The notes under the pieces: generated by a model
What the model was told of the DNA's origin: nothing
What the model saw: only the letters and a program-made list of their open reading frames with translations
The model's database searches: none
Part shown: positions 42,416 through 45,952 of the stretch, piece by piece
Layout: each line of letters starts with the position of its first letter
Position numbering within the stretch: the stretch's first letter is position 1
Origin: an uncultured Duganella sp.
GTDB lineage: Bacteria > Pseudomonadota > Gammaproteobacteria > Burkholderiales > Burkholderiaceae
DNA length: 45,952 bases
NCBI GenBank assembly: GCA_946482335.1
Contig: CAMLRG010000015.1
Coordinates: 1 to 45,952 of the forward strand
Direction of reading: 5' to 3'
Position numbers and translations under genes: made by a program

Positions 42416-43956
42416 GGCGACCACCTGATATTCAGCGTGAATTTGGCGCGCTCCCCCAGGCCGGCCGCCGTGCCAGCCTTGCCGGACAGCTTGACGTTGG
42501 GGCGCACGTCGAACGGCAACTGCTCGATCTCCACCAGCATTCCCGGTGTGCGCGCCAGTTCCTGGGCGAAGCGGTTCATGCTCAACAGGACGCTGCGGTA
42601 ATCGTCCTGTTCCACCAATACCTCGGCCTGCAGCCGGACCTGCTGCGAAGGCGCTTTCGGGATCCCGATCAGCATCGACGATTGCGGCGCCACCAGCGCC
42701 GGCGTGGTGGCGGCCCCCGGGAAGGCGCTGCTGGCCGTCACCGGCGCCACGCCCGGCGCATTGGCGCGCCAGTCCAGCTGCGTCAGGCGGATTTGCGGCG
42801 AGCGCTCCAGTGCCTCGCTCAGCATGGACATCACCGCTTGCGGCCAAGGCCCCTGGCGCGCCACCATTTGCGCGATCTGTACCGCCGCGCGCATATTGGC
42901 TGTCTTGTCGACGGCGGGCGGCATGCTCGACATGCTGCTCTGGTAGGCACTTGCAAAGCGTTGGGTCTCCAGCCGCAGTTCCTCGGTGTGGCTGCGCGCC
43001 AGCGAATAGCCGACGATATTGGCGCCAGTCCACAACAGGCAGCAAGCCGCCATCACCGCGCTCGATGCATACAGGGCCTGGCGCGCCCGCCACAGGCTGT
43101 AGTAGCGCTGGCGCGCGCCCAGCGGATAATGGGTCGGCGGCGCCGTGCGCCCGGCCAGGCCGAGGAACAAATCATCGGGGTTGTCCGATGGCGCCAGCCG
43201 CTGGCCGGCCGCGGCTTCTTCCAGCGGCATCACGCGCCAGTCGAGCAAGGGCGCGATGGTTGCCGTGGGCGGCGCCGCGATGCGTGCCAGCGGCAGCAGG
43301 GTCAATACCTGCAAGGCCACTTCGCGCGGCAACATGTGCGCCCCGACCAGGAACTGGCGTGTGCGCTCGGCTTCCTGCTCGGCGCTGGCTGCCGACTGAG
43401 CCAGGCGCGAGAAGCGCACTTTGCCGCGCTGGAAGTAGGTCTGGCGGATGCCGCCCGCGTGCTCGGTGACCAGCAGCAGATGGGCTTCCTCGCGCGACTC
43501 GTCCGTCAGCAGGGCGCCGCTGAGCAGCGCCGGCGTGTAAAGCGCGGCCACCGGCATGCGCTGGTTTTCCAGGGCGTCGAGCCAGGGTTGCAGGATGGCC
43601 GGATTGGTCAGCGCCGCGAACAGCACGATATCGTCACGACGGCCTTCTTCCTCGCGCCCCTGCACGTGGGCGCAGCGGAAGGGCGTATCGCGCCAGGCCT
43701 GGCCCAGGCGCCGCTCACGCATCGTCATCCCGGCGCGGCCGGCCACGTGCGGCAGCAGGTGACGCTGGAAGTCCTCTTCCACCAGGTCGGCCAGCATCAG
43801 GACGGGCATGTCCTGGCGGCCTTCGAGCCAGGCGGCAAACCCTTGCAGGCCATCCGCGGTGGGGTCGAAGCACGGGCCGATGACGAGCCGCCCGCGCTCC
43901 CAAAGCCGGCAGCACATGCGGTCGGCGGTCAGGTGGAGTAAGAGTTTGGTGATCAT
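42412..43956 (-). CDS. MshI/GspL-like (PilM-PilN fusion type) assembly protein
   Basis: The 514-residue protein has a cytoplasmic part (about 1-270) that looks like the degenerate actin-like PilM/GspL domain. A single transmembrane helix follows at about 290-315 (ASSAVMAACCLLWTGANIVG), then a periplasmic part with coiled coil and a beta-alpha domain (RLQAEVLVEQDDYRSVLLSM), like PilN. In MSHA systems MshI has this role. No ATPase motif is seen. ATGA overlap with the MshJ-like gene shows coupling. Confidence 0.8.
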   Translation of the reverse strand: MITKLLLHLTADRMCCRLWERGRLVIGPCFDPTADGLQGFAAWLEGRQDMPVLMLADLVEEDFQRHLLPHVAGRAGMTMRERRLGQAWRDTPFRCAHVQGREEEGRRDDIVLFAALTNPAILQPWLDALENQRMPVAALYTPALLSGALLTDESREEAHLLLVTEHAGGIRQTYFQRGKVRFSRLAQSAASAEQEAERTRQFLVGAHMLPREVALQVLTLLPLARIAAPPTATIAPLLDWRVMPLEEAAAGQRLAPSDNPDDLFLGLAGRTAPPTHYPLGARQRYYSLWRARQALYASSAVMAACCLLWTGANIVGYSLARSHTEELRLETQRFASAYQSSMSSMPPAVDKTANMRAAVQIAQMVARQGPWPQAVMSMLSEALERSPQIRLTQLDWRANAPGVAPVTASSAFPGAATTPALVAPQSSMLIGIPKAPSQQVRLQAEVLVEQDDYRSVLLSMNRFAQELARTPGMLVEIEQLPFDVRPNVKLSGKAGTAAGLGERAKFTLNIRWSP

Positions 43957-43959
43957 GGC

Positions 43960-45156
43960 CTAGATCCTGATCGCACTGATGGTGTCGTAAATCGGGCCCA
44001 GCACGGAAAGCATGATCCAGCCCAGCAACAGGCCAAGGATCACGGTCATCGCCGGTTCGATCATGGCTTGCATGCGCTCGATCCGTTCGCGCACCTCGCG
44101 GTTATAGAAATAGGCCACGTTGCGCAGCGTGGCATCGAGCGCACCGGTCGATTCACCCACCCGCAGCATGCGCACGACCAGCGGCGGGAACAACCCGGCC
44201 TGTTTGAATGCCGCGGCGACGGTATGGCCCTCGGAGATCAGTTCGCGGGCGCGGCGCATGGCGGCGGCCACCACGCGGTTGTTGGCGATCCCTTCCGACA
44301 GGCGGATGCATTCGAGCACCGGTATGCCGGCGGCATACATCAACGCGAAGTAAGTGGCAAAGCGCGCCAGGATCAGTTTGTGCAGCACCGGCACCAGGCG
44401 CAGTTTCAGGCGGTCGAAAGCAAACGCCGTGCGCTCGCTGCGCCTGAGCTGCCAGCGCGCCAACTGCCATGCCAGCAGCGGCGCCGCCAGCAGCACGTAC
44501 CAGAAACGGATGAAGAAGTCCGACAGGCCGATCAGCGCGCGCGTATGCAGCGGCAATTCCTGCCCCATATTCTGGATGAAGGCCGTAAGCTGGGGCACCA
44601 GGTAAATCATGAGGAAGAACATGACGCCGCTGACGATCAACAGCACAAAAGCAGGATAGGTGATGGCCTTGCGTGCCTGGGCCGCCAGTTCATCCTGCCA
44701 TTTCAGGTTCTCCGCCAGGTCCCGGAACACTTCATTCACTTTGCCGCTTTGCTCGCCGGCCCGCACCAGGCTGGTGAAGCCCGCGTCGAAGATTTCGGGA
44801 TAGGCTGCGAGCGCGCTCGATAACTGCAGGCCGCCCTCGATCTTTTCCACCAGGTCGGTAATGATTTCGCGCAGCCGCATATGGTCGGTGCTGTCGCGCA
44901 GGTCGCGCAAGCCATCGAGGATGGGCACACCCGCGCTGCTCATCTGCTCCAGGTGGAAGCAGAAGTTGATCAGGTCGCGCCGGGTGACGGCGCGTCCCGC
45001 CAGGCGCAGCTTGCGTTCGCGCGTTTCGCGGTAATCGATCAGGTCCAGCGCCATGCGCTGCAAGCGCAGCTCCAGGTCCGGCACATTGTGCGCGTCCATA
45101 TTCCCCGGCACGATGCTGCCGCTGGCGTCCATGGCACGGTAGATAAACTGTGGCAT
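43960..45156 (-). CDS. GspF/PilC/MshG-family inner-membrane platform protein
   Basis: The 398-residue protein begins MPQFIYRAMDASG, the usual family start. Two repeated cytoplasmic GspF domains (about 65-190 and 270-390) are marked by FCFHLEQMSSAGVPILDGL and FALMYAAGIPVLECI, and three membrane helices lie near 168-190, 215-240 and 370-392. It forms the rotary core on which pilins are assembled by the ATPase encoded immediately upstream. The gap to the ATPase gene is 1 bp. Confidence 0.93.
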   Translation of the reverse strand: MPQFIYRAMDASGSIVPGNMDAHNVPDLELRLQRMALDLIDYRETRERKLRLAGRAVTRRDLINFCFHLEQMSSAGVPILDGLRDLRDSTDHMRLREIITDLVEKIEGGLQLSSALAAYPEIFDAGFTSLVRAGEQSGKVNEVFRDLAENLKWQDELAAQARKAITYPAFVLLIVSGVMFFLMIYLVPQLTAFIQNMGQELPLHTRALIGLSDFFIRFWYVLLAAPLLAWQLARWQLRRSERTAFAFDRLKLRLVPVLHKLILARFATYFALMYAAGIPVLECIRLSEGIANNRVVAAAMRRARELISEGHTVAAAFKQAGLFPPLVVRMLRVGESTGALDATLRNVAYFYNREVRERIERMQAMIEPAMTVILGLLLGWIMLSVLGPIYDTISAIRI

Positions 45157-45157
45157 A

Positions 45158-45952
45158 TCAGCTCAACCTGTCGGTCAGGTCGACCACGCGCGACACTTCA
45201 TCGAGGGTGGTCAAGCCTTCCATCACGCGCCGCATGCCGTCGTCGACCAGCGTGCGGTAGCCGGCGGCGCGCGCCGCATTGCGCAATTCACGCGCCGGCG
45301 CCCGGCGTGCCACCATTTCATCGAATTCGGCCGTCATGCGCAGCAATTCCATGATGGCCATGCGGCCTTTGTAGCCCTGGTGGGCGCAGCGGTCGCAGGC
45401 GCCCGCGCGGTAGATCGTGGCCGGCGGGTGCTCGGCACCGAGGCCGAGCAGTCGCCGTTCCAGGTCGTCGGCCTGTACCGGCTGGCGGCAATACGGGCAA
45501 AGCTTGCGGACCAGGCGTTGCGCCACGATGCCGATGATGTTGCCGGCCAGGACGTCGGCCACCACGCCCAGGTCGAGCAGGCGCGGGATGGCGCCGACCG
45601 CCGAATTGGTGTGCAGCGTCGAATACACCTGGTGGCCGGTCATGGCCGCGGCCAGCGCCATGTCGGCGGTTTCCTTGTCGCGGATTTCGCCGACCAGGAT
45701 CACGTCCGGATCCTGCCGCATCATGGAGCGGATGCCATCGGCGAAGCCCAGCTTGGCCGATTCGTTGACCGAGGTCTGGCGGATCTGGTGCATCGGATAC
45801 TCGACCGGATCCTCCATGGTCATGATGTTGACCGACTCCGTGTTGATGTGGTTGAGGATCGAGTACAGGGTGGTGGTCTTGCCGCTGCCGGTGGGGCCGG
45901 TGACCAGGATCAGGCCGTCGGGACGCGCGATCATCAGCTTCAGCACGTCCAG
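45158..45952 (-). CDS. GspE/PilB/MshE-family assembly ATPase (partial)
   Basis: The frame is open to the window edge, so the N-terminal part lies beyond base 45952; 264 residues are visible. Walker A is GPTGSGKTTT, the Asp box and Walker B (QDPDVILVGEIRD) follow, and a tetracysteine zinc region, CPYC...CDRC, is present as in GspE/MshE. Together with the platform protein it powers pilin polymerisation. The missing N-terminal domain would show whether it has a c-di-GMP-binding MshEN domain, which matters given the diguanylate cyclase operon nearby. Confidence 0.93.
   Translation of the reverse strand: MDVLKLMIARPDGLILVTGPTGSGKTTTLYSILNHINTESVNIMTMEDPVEYPMHQIRQTSVNESAKLGFADGIRSMMRQDPDVILVGEIRDKETADMALAAAMTGHQVYSTLHTNSAVGAIPRLLDLGVVADVLAGNIIGIVAQRLVRKLCPYCRQPVQADDLERRLLGLGAEHPPATIYRAGACDRCAHQGYKGRMAIMELLRMTAEFDEMVARRAPARELRNAARAAGYRTLVDDGMRRVMEGLTTLDEVSRVVDLTDRLS

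Overview
The window looks like chromosomal DNA of a high-GC betaproteobacterium, most likely of the family Oxalobacteraceae (Massilia/Duganella/Janthinobacterium type). This is inferred from the mix of a PEP-CTERM protein, an MSHA-like pilus cluster, a TonB receptor and paired acyl-CoA dehydrogenases, and from the codon use. I see no insertion sequence, prophage, integrase, rRNA operon or CRISPR array. Coding density is very high, and five of the six convergent gene pairs overlap at their stop codons.

Layout. (1) 1-594 is the end of a TonB-dependent receptor. (2) 642-7298 is a trans-4-hydroxyproline-type catabolic regulon: a semialdehyde dehydrogenase, a secreted zinc peptidase, an FAD D-amino-acid dehydrogenase, a DapA-family deaminase, an amino-acid permease and a GntR/FCD repressor. 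A GTATAC-based operator lies over promoter elements at three intergenic sites. (3) 7392-7478 is tRNA-Leu(UAA). (4) 7602-13555 holds a ParB-like protein with a leucine zipper, a penicillin/AHL acylase, a four-helix membrane protein and an unusual zinc-ribbon/transmembrane/parvulin protein. (5) 13536-16087 is a CBS plus cystathionine lyase pair, that is, reverse transsulfuration. (6) 16230-19481 has thymidine kinase and a two-subunit molybdenum hydroxylase of the isoquinoline oxidoreductase type. (7) 19498-24821 has a small membrane HExxH protein, the tail-specific protease Prc and an NHL-repeat/M23 fusion. (8) 24818-27877 has dienelactone hydrolase, a GIN-domain lipoprotein, a decayed PEP-CTERM gene and its intact neighbour. 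(9) 27932-30733 is a heteromeric acyl-CoA dehydrogenase pair with a MaoC hydratase. (10) 30724-36083 is a large hybrid histidine kinase translationally coupled to a response-regulator diguanylate cyclase. (11) 36125-39187 has an ACAD, an APH-type kinase and a histidine phosphatase, resembling 4-hydroxyacyl-CoA degradation modules. (12) 39192-45952 is an MSHA/type IV pilus-like operon on the minus strand (ATPase, platform protein, MshI/J/K-like proteins and three pseudopilin-like proteins), cut by the window edge.

The least ordinary items are the operator set tying a secreted peptidase to hydroxyproline use, the zinc-ribbon/parvulin fusion, the NHL/M23 fusion, the kinase-ACAD-phosphatase module, an orphan terminator in front of the PEP-CTERM pseudogene, and the compact MSHA-like cluster. 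No wholly new system can be proven from sequence alone. Functions are family-level inferences from visible motifs.
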